NCBI RefSeq assembly: GCF_014694405.1
Contig: NZ_JAAUWV010000038.1
Coordinates: forward strand, 1 to 44,832
Source: Pseudoalteromonas sp. S16_S37
GTDB taxonomy: Bacteria; Pseudomonadota; Gammaproteobacteria; Enterobacterales; Alteromonadaceae
Reading direction: 5' to 3'
Length of the DNA stretch: 44,832 bases
Part shown: positions 8,130 through 17,337 of the stretch, in pieces
How the letters are laid out: every line of letters starts with the position of its first letter
How positions within the stretch are numbered: position 1 is the first letter of the stretch
The notes under the pieces: model-generated
Databases searched by the model: none
What the model was told of the DNA's origin: nothing
The model's input: only the letters and a program-made list of their open reading frames with translations
Translations under genes and position numbers: made by a program

Positions 8130-8703
8130 AGAAAGGTTGGTAAGTACTGCTATTCCTCTGTTAGAGAATGATATTGACACGGATATTATTATTCCACAGC
8201 ACGCGCTTATCACCGTATCGAAAGGTGGTCTGGGTAAAGGTTTGTTTGCAAACTGGCGCTATCGTGAAGATGGCTCTTTAAATCAAGATTTTATATTCAA
8301 CAAAGAAGACTACAAAACTTCCGAAATTATCTTTTCTGGAGACAATTTCGGCTGTGGAAGTTCTAGAGAACACGCTGTCTGGGCATTGTTAGACAGTAAT
8401 ATCAAATGTGTTATATCGACGAGCTTTGGACCTATCTTCTATAAAAATTCGATTTTAAACGGACTACTTCCACTCATTGTTAATAAAAGTGATTGGTTAG
8501 TTTTAAAAGAGGAATCTTTGAAGTTTACAACTTTGGAAATCGACTTAGTGAAAGAGAAGGTGGTTTACCAAAGTGGAGAATGTTCTAAAGAAGTACATTT
8601 TCATATTAATGAATTCGACAAGAAATTTTTACTCGGTGGAAAGGACTTGGTAGATATAACGTTAGATTATAGCAGTGAAATTGATAGCTATGAGAGTGCT
8701 TAA
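8116..8703 (+). CDS. LeuD-like isopropylmalate isomerase small subunit
   Basis: A swivelling-domain small subunit of about 195 residues (E. coli LeuD has 201). It has the NDIDTDIIIP motif near the N-terminus and GDNFGCGSSREHAVWAL, which carries the conserved Ser-Arg-Glu-His. Two in-frame ATGs occur at 8113 and 8116. GGAGG at 8105-8109 leaves 6 nt to the second, so 8116 is preferred. The gene overlaps the 3' end of the leuC-like gene, which fits translational coupling of the two subunits. Confidence 0.88.
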   Translation: MQRFEERLVSTAIPLLENDIDTDIIIPQHALITVSKGGLGKGLFANWRYREDGSLNQDFIFNKEDYKTSEIIFSGDNFGCGSSREHAVWALLDSNIKCVISTSFGPIFYKNSILNGLLPLIVNKSDWLVLKEESLKFTTLEIDLVKEKVVYQSGECSKEVHFHINEFDKKFLLGGKDLVDITLDYSSEIDSYESA

Positions 8704-8726
8704 ATAAAATATATAAAGGAGTAGTT

Positions 8727-9407
8727 ATGGAAGTTTATGAACCACGTTTAGCGGTTGATTCAATATCTCAAGGTGGGTTAGCACTAATTAAAGCGAATAT
8801 TGGTTATGGCCTGTTAGGTAACACTGAATCGTCGATTAAGAAAATGTATAGAATAAAAGGGAGACCTTATAGTAACCCTTGTATTATACCTGCGAACCTT
8901 GAACTTGCGTCAGAAATTGCAGTGATATCTGACACGACGATGTCTTGGCTTGAGGAAATTACAAAAAAAACGACATTGGCTGTTGTTTTTAAGCTAAAAG
9001 AAGATGCTAAGTATATTGATAAACTGGATCCGTGGGTTAAAAATCAAGCAACAGTGAATAACACCGTTGCTCTGTTTTTGAATACGGGAAACTATATTGA
9101 AGATATGATTAAAATCGCTATTAAAAAAGACATGTTGCTCGTTGGTTCTTCAGGGAATATGTCTGGTCATGGTAATCAATATGATATCAGAACAGTAGGT
9201 GATGATATCGTTAACGAAGCTGACTTCTTTTATGATGGTGGAGAATGTATCTATAAAAATGATCAAAAAATGGCAACTACAATTATTAACGACTCTAACA
9301 AAACAATTAGAAGAAGAGGTGTTAATAGTGAATCTATAATTGAATCTTATGAACGTTATCATGGAATAAAACTGGGTAGTTCCGAATTTTTTAAAGAGAC
9401 ATTGTAG
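8727..9407 (+). CDS. YrdC/Sua5-family protein 1, diverged active site
   Basis: A 226-residue YrdC-fold protein. The family makes L-threonylcarbamoyl-AMP from threonine, bicarbonate and ATP for tRNA t6A. Retained: KGRPYSNP (K-x-R), SSGNMSG (the S-x-N motif) and TTIIND near the C-terminus. The usual PT-(D/E)-T-x-YGL nucleotide/threonine loop reads KANIGYGLLG, so Pro-Thr and the acidic residue are lost. This makes normal t6A synthesis unlikely and suggests another acceptor or acid. It lies 23 nt after the leuD-like gene, is AT-rich, and is followed 13 nt later by a second family member. Confidence 0.8.
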   Translation: MEVYEPRLAVDSISQGGLALIKANIGYGLLGNTESSIKKMYRIKGRPYSNPCIIPANLELASEIAVISDTTMSWLEEITKKTTLAVVFKLKEDAKYIDKLDPWVKNQATVNNTVALFLNTGNYIEDMIKIAIKKDMLLVGSSGNMSGHGNQYDIRTVGDDIVNEADFFYDGGECIYKNDQKMATTIINDSNKTIRRRGVNSESIIESYERYHGIKLGSSEFFKETL

Positions 9408-9420
9408 TTAGGGGGTTATT

Positions 9421-10101
9421 TTGGAATATAAAATTGAAGAAATTGTCGATTGTTTATTGAACGGTGGTGTAGTGGTGCTTCCCACGGCTACTAACTATAA
9501 CGTTTTTACTATTTTTGATAATAAAGAGGGAGTAGAACGAATATATGAGGCAAAGGAAAGAGGGAAGCACAAGCCTTTAACTCTTTGTTTTGGTGAAAAG
9601 AAAGATATAAAAAAATATATTGATACAACAAATGAAAATAAAAAAATAATCGAACAGATTTTGCCAAATAATATTAGCTTTATTGTTAAAAAAAGTTCCA
9701 TTGTTCCTGATTTTGTTACGTCAGGCTTTAAGACAGTGGCTGTGTGCTCACAATCTCATGAATTTCTAAATACAGTAATAAAAAAAGTCGGAAAACCTTT
9801 GGCCGGTACGTCTGCCAATAAAAGTGGTAACGGAAATGTAAGATCATTTTCCATGGCAGTGTCTGAACTGTCAGGCAATGTTGATATGCTAATTGACGGC
9901 GGAGACATAGATAGTAGTGATGCTAATACGATAATTGACTTAACCGAAGAGCAGCCTTTGCTAGTTAGAGCTGGTGATTTAGGTTCATTAAACGCAATTG
10001 CACTAGTGCCCAATTTGAATACATCGATATCAGAATCAGAATATAAGGAAAAAAAGAAGTCTGAGTACATAAAAAGTGCGTCTGGAGCGCTTAATGAATA
10101 G
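9421..10101 (+). CDS. YrdC/Sua5-family protein 2
   Basis: A second 226-residue YrdC-fold protein, clearly diverged from its neighbour. It keeps VVVLPTATNY (the PTxT loop), AKERGKHKPL (K-x-R), GTSANKSG (S-x-N) and a variant NTIID where STIVD is usual, ending in LLVRAG. About 35 residues after the fold are lysine/glutamate-rich. The start is TTG at 9421 behind AGGGGG. This one looks more able than protein 1 to form an acyl-adenylate. Whether the two form a heterodimer, or act in sequence to carbamoylate a pathway amine, is speculation. A housekeeping tsaC role is unlikely in this setting. Confidence 0.8.
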   Translation: MEYKIEEIVDCLLNGGVVVLPTATNYNVFTIFDNKEGVERIYEAKERGKHKPLTLCFGEKKDIKKYIDTTNENKKIIEQILPNNISFIVKKSSIVPDFVTSGFKTVAVCSQSHEFLNTVIKKVGKPLAGTSANKSGNGNVRSFSMAVSELSGNVDMLIDGGDIDSSDANTIIDLTEEQPLLVRAGDLGSLNAIALVPNLNTSISESEYKEKKKSEYIKSASGALNE

Positions 10102-11152
10102 CTATGATATTACGCTGCTACCGGGCGATGGAATAGGTCCTGAAGTAACTCAGTCAGTACACGCTGTGATGGAAGTATTACAGCAACGCTTTCCTGTGAG
10201 ATTTAATATAGATATTAAAGCAGTGGGAGGCGAAGCGATAGATAAATTTGGTGAGCCTTTACCACAAGAAACTATCGATAGCTGTCTTAACTCTGATGCT
10301 GTATTTTTGGGCGCGGTTGGGGGGCCTAAGTGGGAAAATAAAGGAGTGTATGAATCTCCAGAGTGGGGGTTGTTGAAGCTACGTGAAACTTTGAAAGTGT
10401 TTTCAAATATAAGACCTTTGTCAATTTACGAAGATCTTAATCAGTTTTCACCATTAAAGAATGACTTAATCCAAGGAGTTGAAATGGTGATTGTTAGGGA
10501 GTTGACAGGAGGTATCTATTTTGGAAATAAACATCGAAGTGATTTATATGCAGTAGACCAATGTACGTATACCGAAAATGAGATTATCCGGGTGACGAAG
10601 GTTGCATGCGAGCTCGCAATGAAAAGAAAACGACGTTTAGTGTCGGTAGACAAGGCTAATGTTTTGGAAACTTCTAAGTTATGGAGAGAGGTAGTAACTC
10701 GATATGTAACAGAGGCATTTCCTCAGATCCATCTAGAACATCAACTTATCGATTCATGTGCGATGCACTTGGTTAGTAACCCGCGGCAGTTTGACGTGAT
10801 ACTCACAGAAAATATGTTTGGAGACATACTGTCAGATATATCTGGTGCATTGTCTGGTTCTCTAGGCATGCTGCCGTCTTCTTCTATTGGGCACAAATAT
10901 GCTCTTTTTGAACCTGTTCACGGTTCTGCTCCGAATATTAAAGGCAAGGGGATTGCGAATCCATATGCCTCCCTACTAAGTCTGGAAATGATGCTGAGGT
11001 GGCTCGGAGAAAGCAAAATTGCAGATCATTTAGCAAGAGCAATTAAACAAGCAATTCAAGATAAGTGCTTTTCTAAAGATTTAGATAAAAACTCACACTT
11101 TAGCACTACCGATATAACTTTGTCGGTAACATCGAATATCTTATCTATATAA
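10094..11152 (+). CDS. LeuB-like 3-isopropylmalate dehydrogenase homologue
   Basis: A 352-residue beta-decarboxylating dehydrogenase (E. coli LeuB 363). It has LLPGDGIGPEV at the N-terminus, PEWGLLKLRE with the Glu and Leu-Leu of isopropylmalate-type pockets, RELTGGIYFG, DKANVLE and ENMFGDILSD. In the cofactor loop HGSAPNIKGKG, Asn281 replaces the Asp that in NAD-dependent IPMDH contacts the adenosine ribose. An ATG at 10076 is possible, but ATG 10094 with GGAG 6 nt upstream gives the normal N-terminus and an 8-nt overlap with the YrdC-like gene. It completes a LeuA/C/D/B-like chain-extension set. Confidence 0.88.
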   Translation: MNSYDITLLPGDGIGPEVTQSVHAVMEVLQQRFPVRFNIDIKAVGGEAIDKFGEPLPQETIDSCLNSDAVFLGAVGGPKWENKGVYESPEWGLLKLRETLKVFSNIRPLSIYEDLNQFSPLKNDLIQGVEMVIVRELTGGIYFGNKHRSDLYAVDQCTYTENEIIRVTKVACELAMKRKRRLVSVDKANVLETSKLWREVVTRYVTEAFPQIHLEHQLIDSCAMHLVSNPRQFDVILTENMFGDILSDISGALSGSLGMLPSSSIGHKYALFEPVHGSAPNIKGKGIANPYASLLSLEMMLRWLGESKIADHLARAIKQAIQDKCFSKDLDKNSHFSTTDITLSVTSNILSI

Positions 11153-11192
11153 AATATGTAGATTAATAGTAATAACAATTAATGGAGGTTTA

Positions 11193-12767
11193 GTGAAAAA
11201 AGTAGTTGTAGTGATGACTTTTTGGCTTTGCTCATGTGTTTCAAATGTTCAAAAATCAAATGAGGGCATTGTTAACTCGTTATTGTTGGAAAGTAAAATA
11301 AATAGCGCTCAAGTTATAAACACACTCTATCATTTTCCAAAAGGAGCAGACTTGCATAATCATGCCAGTGGCGCGGAGTATATAGAGCATGCATTAATCT
11401 TTTCTATGGAAAATGGCTACAACTACAATATTGATAGAAAAGCCATTTTTAATCCAAAAAATCACTCAGAAATTCCAGTAAATGAAGTAGACCAAAACAA
11501 ATGTAGTTACGCTTATGAAGGGATTAGATGTGCTATATCTGTGTCTGAATTAATTAATAGGAAAAATGAGCTTAACTTATACTTAAACCTAGTGAGCAAT
11601 CGAGGTGTTGGTCATACTCAAGATTTACCGATTGATCATTTTTTCAATGTTTTTGATTACATTAAGGTGCCTAATAGAGGTGTGGAATACATTTCCAATA
11701 TTATATATAGGAACTATGATCAAAATATTAGATATTTAGAGCTAATGACGGCAGTTGTTGATAGCAATATAACGGAAAAAGTTTATAGCCTGTTGCCTCG
11801 TGAAAATTTTAATGCTGAAAACTACGAGCAAAGCTATAGTTATATTTCTGGCTATTTAGACAGCGAAGAATTTAAAATATTAATTAATAGGGCAATGGAT
11901 GAACAGGAGAATCGCTTAAACAGACTTTTACTCTCTAAATACGATATATCAATATCAGGTGATTATCCTGATGTTATTGTAAAGTATATTCCTCAGCTCT
12001 ATCGCATCCAAGACCCTTATTACACTTTTCTGGATTCTGCTATTAATATGAAAGCATCGATGGTAGACAAGCGAATTGTGGCTACTAATATGGTACACAG
12101 GGAGTCTGCTATTACATCGCAACTTTATTTTGATAAACAGATGGAGATACTGGATTTTTTTTGGCGTAAGTATGAGCATCCAAATATCGCTTTGCATGCA
12201 GGAGAGTTGACATTGCAAGAGTCTCCAGTAGAGCCAATGAGAAGCAGAATAAGTCAGTCAATATACACAGGTAAAGCATCGAGAATTGGGCATGGAGTGT
12301 CTATTGGTTGGGAGCGCGACATGGACAATTTGCTAAAATATATGAGAACACATGGGATTGCCGTTGAAATATGTTTGTCTAGTAATGAATCTGTATTGGG
12401 AGTTGATACCAAAGATCATCCCTTATCGCTATATTTAAATGCGAACGTTCCCATAACGTTAGCGACGGACGACGAAGGCGTGTTTCGGTCGAATTTAACT
12501 ATGGAGTATGTAAAAGCCGTTCAAGAGCATGGGTTAACTTATTATCAAATAAAGGAAATATCTAAAAATGGACTTGAATACAGCTTTTTAACAGGGGAAA
12601 GTATCTATGAGAAAGGCGGTGAAATTAAGAGAAAGTACCAGCCTTATAAGTCGGGTGATCTTCCCAGCCGATATGAGTTAGGTGAAAAAGCCTACTTACA
12701 AATTCGTCATGAGCGAGACTTAGCGCAATTTGAAGAATCTGTCATGATCAGTGTTAAGAGTCGTTAG
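11193..12767 (+). CDS. secreted adenosine deaminase-like lipoprotein
   Basis: A 524-residue adenosine deaminase-superfamily protein (PF00962 type) with a lipoprotein signal: a basic N-terminus, a hydrophobic stretch, and a lipobox L-C-S-Cys15. Metal and catalytic motifs are ADLHNHASG (H-x-H), ALHAGE, RIGHGV and ATDDEGVF. It is longer than cytosolic ADA (about 330 residues), in the range of extracellular ADGF-like forms. It should act in the periplasm or at the outer membrane on adenosine or analogues. GTG start behind GGAGGT (11184-11189). The 40-nt gap leaves open whether it belongs to the operon. A nucleoside-scavenging or self-protection role is inference. Confidence 0.82.
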   Translation: MKKVVVVMTFWLCSCVSNVQKSNEGIVNSLLLESKINSAQVINTLYHFPKGADLHNHASGAEYIEHALIFSMENGYNYNIDRKAIFNPKNHSEIPVNEVDQNKCSYAYEGIRCAISVSELINRKNELNLYLNLVSNRGVGHTQDLPIDHFFNVFDYIKVPNRGVEYISNIIYRNYDQNIRYLELMTAVVDSNITEKVYSLLPRENFNAENYEQSYSYISGYLDSEEFKILINRAMDEQENRLNRLLLSKYDISISGDYPDVIVKYIPQLYRIQDPYYTFLDSAINMKASMVDKRIVATNMVHRESAITSQLYFDKQMEILDFFWRKYEHPNIALHAGELTLQESPVEPMRSRISQSIYTGKASRIGHGVSIGWERDMDNLLKYMRTHGIAVEICLSSNESVLGVDTKDHPLSLYLNANVPITLATDDEGVFRSNLTMEYVKAVQEHGLTYYQIKEISKNGLEYSFLTGESIYEKGGEIKRKYQPYKSGDLPSRYELGEKAYLQIRHERDLAQFEESVMISVKSR

Positions 12768-12775
12768 AGTGATAA

Positions 12776-12796
12776 AGGAGAGTTCTTTACTCTCCT
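12776..12796. terminator. convergent hairpin between the ADA-like gene and dapD
   Basis: AGGAGAG (12776-12782) pairs with CTCTCCT (12790-12796) around a 7-nt loop, 9 nt after the ADA-like stop and 21 nt from the dapD stop. No clean T-run follows on either strand, so it is only a possible shared terminator. Confidence 0.4.
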
Positions 12797-12816
12797 AAAC
12801 CCAATATAAAAGTTAG

Positions 12817-13644
12817 TTACTCTTCTACGGAACGAAGTAAGGCATTAATACCCACTTTTTCACGAGTTTGTTGGTCTACTTTTTTCACAATGATAGCGGC
12901 ATATAGGCTGTGTGAACCGTCTTTACTCGGTAATGAACCCGGCACCACAACAGCACCTGCCGGTACGCGTCCGTAGTGAGTTTCACCCGTTTCACGGTCA
13001 TAGATACGCGTGCTTTGTGAAATATATACACCCATAGAGATCACCGCGCCTTCTTCAACAATTACACCTTCAACAATCTCAGAGCGAGCGCCGATAAAAC
13101 AATTGTCTTCGATGATAGTTGGATTCGCTTGTAGTGGCTCTAAAACGCCACCTATGCCTACGCCACCTGATAGATGTACATTCTTACCAATTTGCGCACA
13201 AGAGCCAACTGTGGCCCAGGTATCTACCATGGTGCCTTCGTCAACATAGGCACCAATGTTGACGTAAGAAGGCATCAATACTACGTTTTTCCCTACAAAA
13301 CTGCCTTGACGAGCTACGGCATTTGGCACAACACGCATTCCGCCTTGTTGAAATTGCTCAGGCGTGTAGTCACTAAATTTTAATGGCACTTTGTCAAAGT
13401 ATTGGTTAACACCATCGTGCATTGGTTGGTTATCACGAATACGAAACGATAGTAATACCGCCTTTTTTAACCATTGATGTACTACCCATTCGCCACTGAT
13501 TTTTTCTGCAACTCGAGCTGCACCAGAATCAAGTAGGTCAAGCACTTGAATAATAGCGTTCTTTACCGGTTCAGAAACCTGTGTCGGTGTGATGCTGTCG
13601 CGTTGTTCCCACGCTTGCTCAATGATTAATTTTAGATCTGACAT
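12817..13644 (-). CDS. dapD: tetrahydrodipicolinate N-succinyltransferase
   Basis: Transfers succinyl from succinyl-CoA to tetrahydrodipicolinate in the cytosolic lysine/diaminopimelate pathway. At 275 residues it matches E. coli DapD (274). It shows a helical N-terminal domain ([16 protein letters not shown]) and a left-handed beta-helix from about residue 105 ([49 protein letters not shown]). It lies 11 nt downstream of glnD on the same strand, the usual map-glnD-dapD order of gammaproteobacteria. It is the first core gene beside the AT-rich cluster. Confidence 0.97.
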   Translation of the reverse strand: MSDLKLIIEQAWEQRDSITPTQVSEPVKNAIIQVLDLLDSGAARVAEKISGEWVVHQWLKKAVLLSFRIRDNQPMHDGVNQYFDKVPLKFSDYTPEQFQQGGMRVVPNAVARQGSFVGKNVVLMPSYVNIGAYVDEGTMVDTWATVGSCAQIGKNVHLSGGVGIGGVLEPLQANPTIIEDNCFIGARSEIVEGVIVEEGAVISMGVYISQSTRIYDRETGETHYGRVPAGAVVVPGSLPSKDGSHSLYAAIIVKKVDQQTREKVGINALLRSVEE

Positions 13645-13655
13645 AACGTCCTCTT

Positions 13656-16274
13656 TTATTCCGATTCAGCGTTTAATTTTTTCATTAAATCACGGTGTAG
13701 TTCTGCTTTGTGCTCTTCGCTTAAAGCTTGATAATTTTCATCCGATACCACAAAGAAATCCTCTGCGCGCTCGCCCACGGTTGTAATTCTTGCCGCATGA
13801 ATATGCAGTGAATTTGCTTGAAATACTTCGGCAATTTTTGTTAGTAAGCCCTGAATATCAATAGCCTGAATTTCAATTAAGTTTCGATCGTTACGGGCAT
13901 GCGGACGAACAATAATTTTAGGCTTGATATTAAAGTCTTTAAAGCGTTGCGAGCGATTCTTTTTCAAGCGAATTTTTTTCTTAGGATCTTCTAAAATTGC
14001 CTCAATGCCTTTGCGAATAGAGTTTGCTCGCGTGCTGGCAACGGGATTGCCGTTTACCTCTAGGATAACAAAGCTAAAAACCACATAACCATCTTTGGTA
14101 GTCATGACTTGCGCGTGTTGTATTTGCGCTTTTTTAGAGCCAATAACACTAACTAATTTGGTAAACAAGGTTGCTTCATAGGGGCTGTAAACAAAAACTT
14201 GTGTACCGCCATGCATTGGTTTTTCACTGACCACGACACTGGCTTGACTTAAGTCTTTTGACTTCAGTAAGTGTTCACTATGCCAAGATATTTGCTGTTC
14301 GCTGAATGCAGTAAAGTAATTCGCTTTAAAGCGGGCCCAGCTTAAATCAATAAACTCTTCTTCATAGCCTTTGTTGATCAGTCGCTGTTTGGCTTGATGC
14401 TTTTTATCGCGAATTTGGTCACGCATATCCATGGGGTTTTCAAGCCCCAAGCGCAGCGCTCTTTGCGCATGCAAATATAACTCTCGTAATAGTGTATTTT
14501 TCCAGTCGTTCCACAGATTGTCGTTGGTCGCTCGAATATCCGCAACGGTCAAACAATACAAATAATCTAGCTGACGCTCATTTTTAACCACAGAGGCAAA
14601 TTCATTTATCACTTCAGGGTCATTAATGTCTTTACGTTGTGCCGTAACAGACATGAGCAAGTGGCTTTTTACTAGCCATGCCACAAGGCGAGAATCTGAG
14701 GTGGTAAAGCCATGCATTTTACAAAATGCTAACGCATCAACTGCACCAAGTTCGGAGTGATCTCCACCTCGACCTTTGGCAATGTCATGGAATATGGCAG
14801 CTAAATACAATAGTTCAGGCTTATCCATGCGAGTGACTATTTCACTGCAAATAGGAAACTCACTTGGCTGTGTTTTATCAAAGTATTTATAGATATTGTT
14901 GATTAGCTTATGAGTGTGCTCATCCACGGTATAGGCGTGAAATAAGTCAAACTGCATTTGTCCAAAGATATTACGCCACTGAGGTAAGTAGGCGGCAATT
15001 AAGCCGTGTTTATGCATTAACGTAAATGCTCTACCCATGCCATTGGGATGTTTTAACAGACGCAAAAAAGCGTCTCTACAGCCCGCATAGTCTTGTAGGT
15101 CGCCAAGCAAGCGGCGACGAACTTGCCTCATGGTACGAATGGTATTTGGGTCAATACTGGTGATTTCTGGGTTGTCGGCAATATGCTCAAATAAAACAAA
15201 TAATTGCTCACGCCGAAAAAACACTGAGGGGTTTTTAACGCGAATTTTATTGCCAACACGCTCAAAGTTCCTATCCAACGGGACAACGGCTTGCTCTGCG
15301 TGGCCGGGTAAAATGCTTTGCTCAAAGTAAGAAAGTAGCATTTGGTTTACTTCCCGCACACGACTCATGATCCTAAACAGGCGCTTCATCATGCGCTCAA
15401 CAGAGGCCTTACCCTCTGCGCCAAAGCCAAGCAATTCCGCGGCGTTTGGCTGATGATCAAAAAGCAGACGGTTTTCATTACGTCCTGCTGCCAAGTGCAG
15501 CGCAAAACGAATATTCCAAAGGTTTTCAATACACTCTAACAGCTCTTGATATTCTTCATGAGTGAGGTAGCCGTGACTGATTAGTTCTTCAAGGGTTTCA
15601 GCGTGGAAATGTTTTTTAGCTACCCAAAAAATAGTTTGTAAATCGCGCAGTCCACCTGGGTTTTCTTTGATGTTAGGTTCAAGGTTATAAGCCGTGCCAT
15701 GGCACTTTCTATGGCGAACTTTTTGTTCATCAACTTTGGCAATAAAAAACTCGTCTGAACGCCATATTGGTGTTTCTACAATGTGGCTTTTTAAGCGCTC
15801 AAACTCGATATGGTTACCACAGATCAAGCGGCTTTCTAGTAAGCTTGTGGTAAAGTGAACATCTTGCTTTTTTTGTTCGAGCACTTGTTCGTGTGTTCTG
15901 ACACTATGACCAATTTCAAGGTTCAGATCCCAAAGCATAGTGACAAACTTTTCGATATTACTTTGCAATTGCTCATCGGGTGGCGTTTGTACTAGCAACA
16001 GAAAGTCTATGTCGGAATAGGGGTGAAGCTCACCGCGTCCATATCCGCCTATCGCAATTAGTGCGATTTCAGGGAAAAGCGCCAGCCCAGTATCGTTGAA
16101 CAGTTTAATGAGCAAGCGGTCTATGAACTCGGCGCGTGCATTGATTAAATTACGAACAGGTTGTTTAGAGAATTCGTTGCTCAGCCATTTATAAAAATAC
16201 GCAGAACAATCTTTATAATCAGCAAGCTGCTCGGCATTATCGAGCAGCCTTTTTAATTTGTTAGGCAGTGCCAC
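13656..16274 (-). CDS. glnD: bifunctional PII uridylyltransferase/uridylyl-removing enzyme
   Basis: The nitrogen sensor that uridylylates PII when glutamine is low and removes UMP when it is high. 872 residues (E. coli 890). Domain order: nucleotidyltransferase with [16 protein letters not shown] near residues 72-90; an HD hydrolase with [14 protein letters not shown] near 490-505; and two C-terminal ACT domains, beginning near [15 protein letters not shown] and near [14 protein letters not shown], that sense glutamine. It lies 9 nt downstream of map. No anomalies seen. Confidence 0.97.
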   Translation of the reverse strand: MALPNKLKRLLDNAEQLADYKDCSAYFYKWLSNEFSKQPVRNLINARAEFIDRLLIKLFNDTGLALFPEIALIAIGGYGRGELHPYSDIDFLLLVQTPPDEQLQSNIEKFVTMLWDLNLEIGHSVRTHEQVLEQKKQDVHFTTSLLESRLICGNHIEFERLKSHIVETPIWRSDEFFIAKVDEQKVRHRKCHGTAYNLEPNIKENPGGLRDLQTIFWVAKKHFHAETLEELISHGYLTHEEYQELLECIENLWNIRFALHLAAGRNENRLLFDHQPNAAELLGFGAEGKASVERMMKRLFRIMSRVREVNQMLLSYFEQSILPGHAEQAVVPLDRNFERVGNKIRVKNPSVFFRREQLFVLFEHIADNPEITSIDPNTIRTMRQVRRRLLGDLQDYAGCRDAFLRLLKHPNGMGRAFTLMHKHGLIAAYLPQWRNIFGQMQFDLFHAYTVDEHTHKLINNIYKYFDKTQPSEFPICSEIVTRMDKPELLYLAAIFHDIAKGRGGDHSELGAVDALAFCKMHGFTTSDSRLVAWLVKSHLLMSVTAQRKDINDPEVINEFASVVKNERQLDYLYCLTVADIRATNDNLWNDWKNTLLRELYLHAQRALRLGLENPMDMRDQIRDKKHQAKQRLINKGYEEEFIDLSWARFKANYFTAFSEQQISWHSEHLLKSKDLSQASVVVSEKPMHGGTQVFVYSPYEATLFTKLVSVIGSKKAQIQHAQVMTTKDGYVVFSFVILEVNGNPVASTRANSIRKGIEAILEDPKKKIRLKKNRSQRFKDFNIKPKIIVRPHARNDRNLIEIQAIDIQGLLTKIAEVFQANSLHIHAARITTVGERAEDFFVVSDENYQALSEEHKAELHRDLMKKLNAESE

Positions 16275-16283
16275 CTAAGGCTC

Positions 16284-17069
16284 CTAGTGTTCTATCACTC
16301 GGTCAATGGTTTCATCGTTACGTAAAGTTAAAATCTCAACGCCGTTGTCAGTGACCAGTAATGTATGCTCCCATTGGGCAGATAGACTACGGTCTTTGGT
16401 GACAACAGTCCAGTCGTCTTTTAAAAGCTTACAGTGACGCTTACCAGCATTGACCATTGGCTCAATCGTCAAGCACATACCTGCTTTTAAGGCCTCACCA
16501 GTACCCGGTTTGCCATAGTGCATAACCTGAGGTTCTTCATGAAATTCTTTACCAATACCATGACCACAATATTCGCGTACGATAGAGTAGTTAAATCCTT
16601 CCGCAAACTTTTGAATGGCGGCACCGATATCACCTAAGCGTACTCCGGGCTTAACCATTTTTATTGCCAGATACAGGCTTTCTTGGGTAATTTCGCTTAA
16701 GCGCTTACCTTGAATTGTTGGTGTGCCAACATAAAACATTTTTGACGTATCACCGTGGTAGCCATCTTTGATCACCGTGACATCGATATTAATAATGTCG
16801 CATTCTTTAAGTGGTTTGTCATTAGGAATGCCGTGACAGATCACATGATTTACAGACGTACAAATTGACTTTGGAAAGCCATGGTAGTTAAGTGGTGCGG
16901 GTATCGCATTTTGTTCATTGACAATATAATTATGACAAATTGTATTTAGCTCATCTGTAGTGACCCCAGGCTTTACATAAGGCCCAATCATTTCCAATAC
17001 TTCTGCGGCTAAACGCCCGGCAACACGCATTTTTTCGATTTCATCAGGGGTTTTAATCACTGCACTCAT
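16284..17069 (-). CDS. map: type I methionine aminopeptidase
   Basis: Removes N-terminal methionine from nascent proteins. 261 residues from the ATG at 17067-17069, matching E. coli Map (264) from KTPDEIEKMRVAGRLAAEVL on. Metal ligands are visible in NIDVTVIKDGYHGDTSKMF (two Asp), the EYCGHGIG His, MCLTIEPMV (Glu) and QWEHTLLV (Glu). An in-frame codon at 17105 would add 12 unlike residues, whereas GGAG lies 6-7 nt before the chosen start. It is divergent from rpsB. Confidence 0.96.
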   Translation of the reverse strand: MSAVIKTPDEIEKMRVAGRLAAEVLEMIGPYVKPGVTTDELNTICHNYIVNEQNAIPAPLNYHGFPKSICTSVNHVICHGIPNDKPLKECDIINIDVTVIKDGYHGDTSKMFYVGTPTIQGKRLSEITQESLYLAIKMVKPGVRLGDIGAAIQKFAEGFNYSIVREYCGHGIGKEFHEEPQVMHYGKPGTGEALKAGMCLTIEPMVNAGKRHCKLLKDDWTVVTKDRSLSAQWEHTLLVTDNGVEILTLRNDETIDRVIEH

Positions 17070-17127
17070 TGAGACTCCAAGTCGATATTTTTTAGTTAGC
17101 AACAACGCACAAATTTTGTACTTATCG

Positions 17128-17156
17128 TTGAGTTACGCTCTTTTATATGGTATAAA
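17128..17156 (+). promoter_or_regulatory. rpsB promoter with GC-rich discriminator
   Basis: TTGAGT (17128-17133) and TATAAA (17151-17156) are separated by exactly 17 bp. The following GCGCGCCG is a GC-rich discriminator of the kind found at stringently controlled ribosomal promoters. Predicted start near 17163, giving a leader of about 175 nt. Confidence 0.7.
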
Positions 17157-17162
17157 GCGCGC

Positions 17163-17337
17163 CGTCTTTTTACAAATAAATCTTACGAGGTTGTTTGTAG
17201 TTAAGATAAACACATTCATATTAACACACACACATATCGACACATACACTTGGGTGCATGTCTTGGTAAAACGCTGAGCATGTTGGTGCTATGGGATATG
17301 TGGAGGCTTAACCCTAAACTATTAGAGGAAATTTAAA
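17163..17337 (+). promoter_or_regulatory. rpsB 5' leader, probable S2 autoregulatory RNA
   Basis: About 175 untranslated nucleotides separate the predicted start from the rpsB ATG. Gammaproteobacterial rpsB leaders carry a conserved structured S2-binding element. The GGTGCTATGGG and GGAGGC segments at about 17284-17311 look like its core, from memory. No structure was computed. The ribosome site is AGAGGA before the ATG. Confidence 0.45.

Noticed and set aside
743..11152. Phosphonate pathway (pantaphos or FR900098 style), which also uses LeuA/C/D-like or citrate synthase-like enzymes
   Set aside because: No PEP mutase or phosphonopyruvate decarboxylase motif is found in the window; the LeuA-like gene is a plain DRE-TIM synthase.
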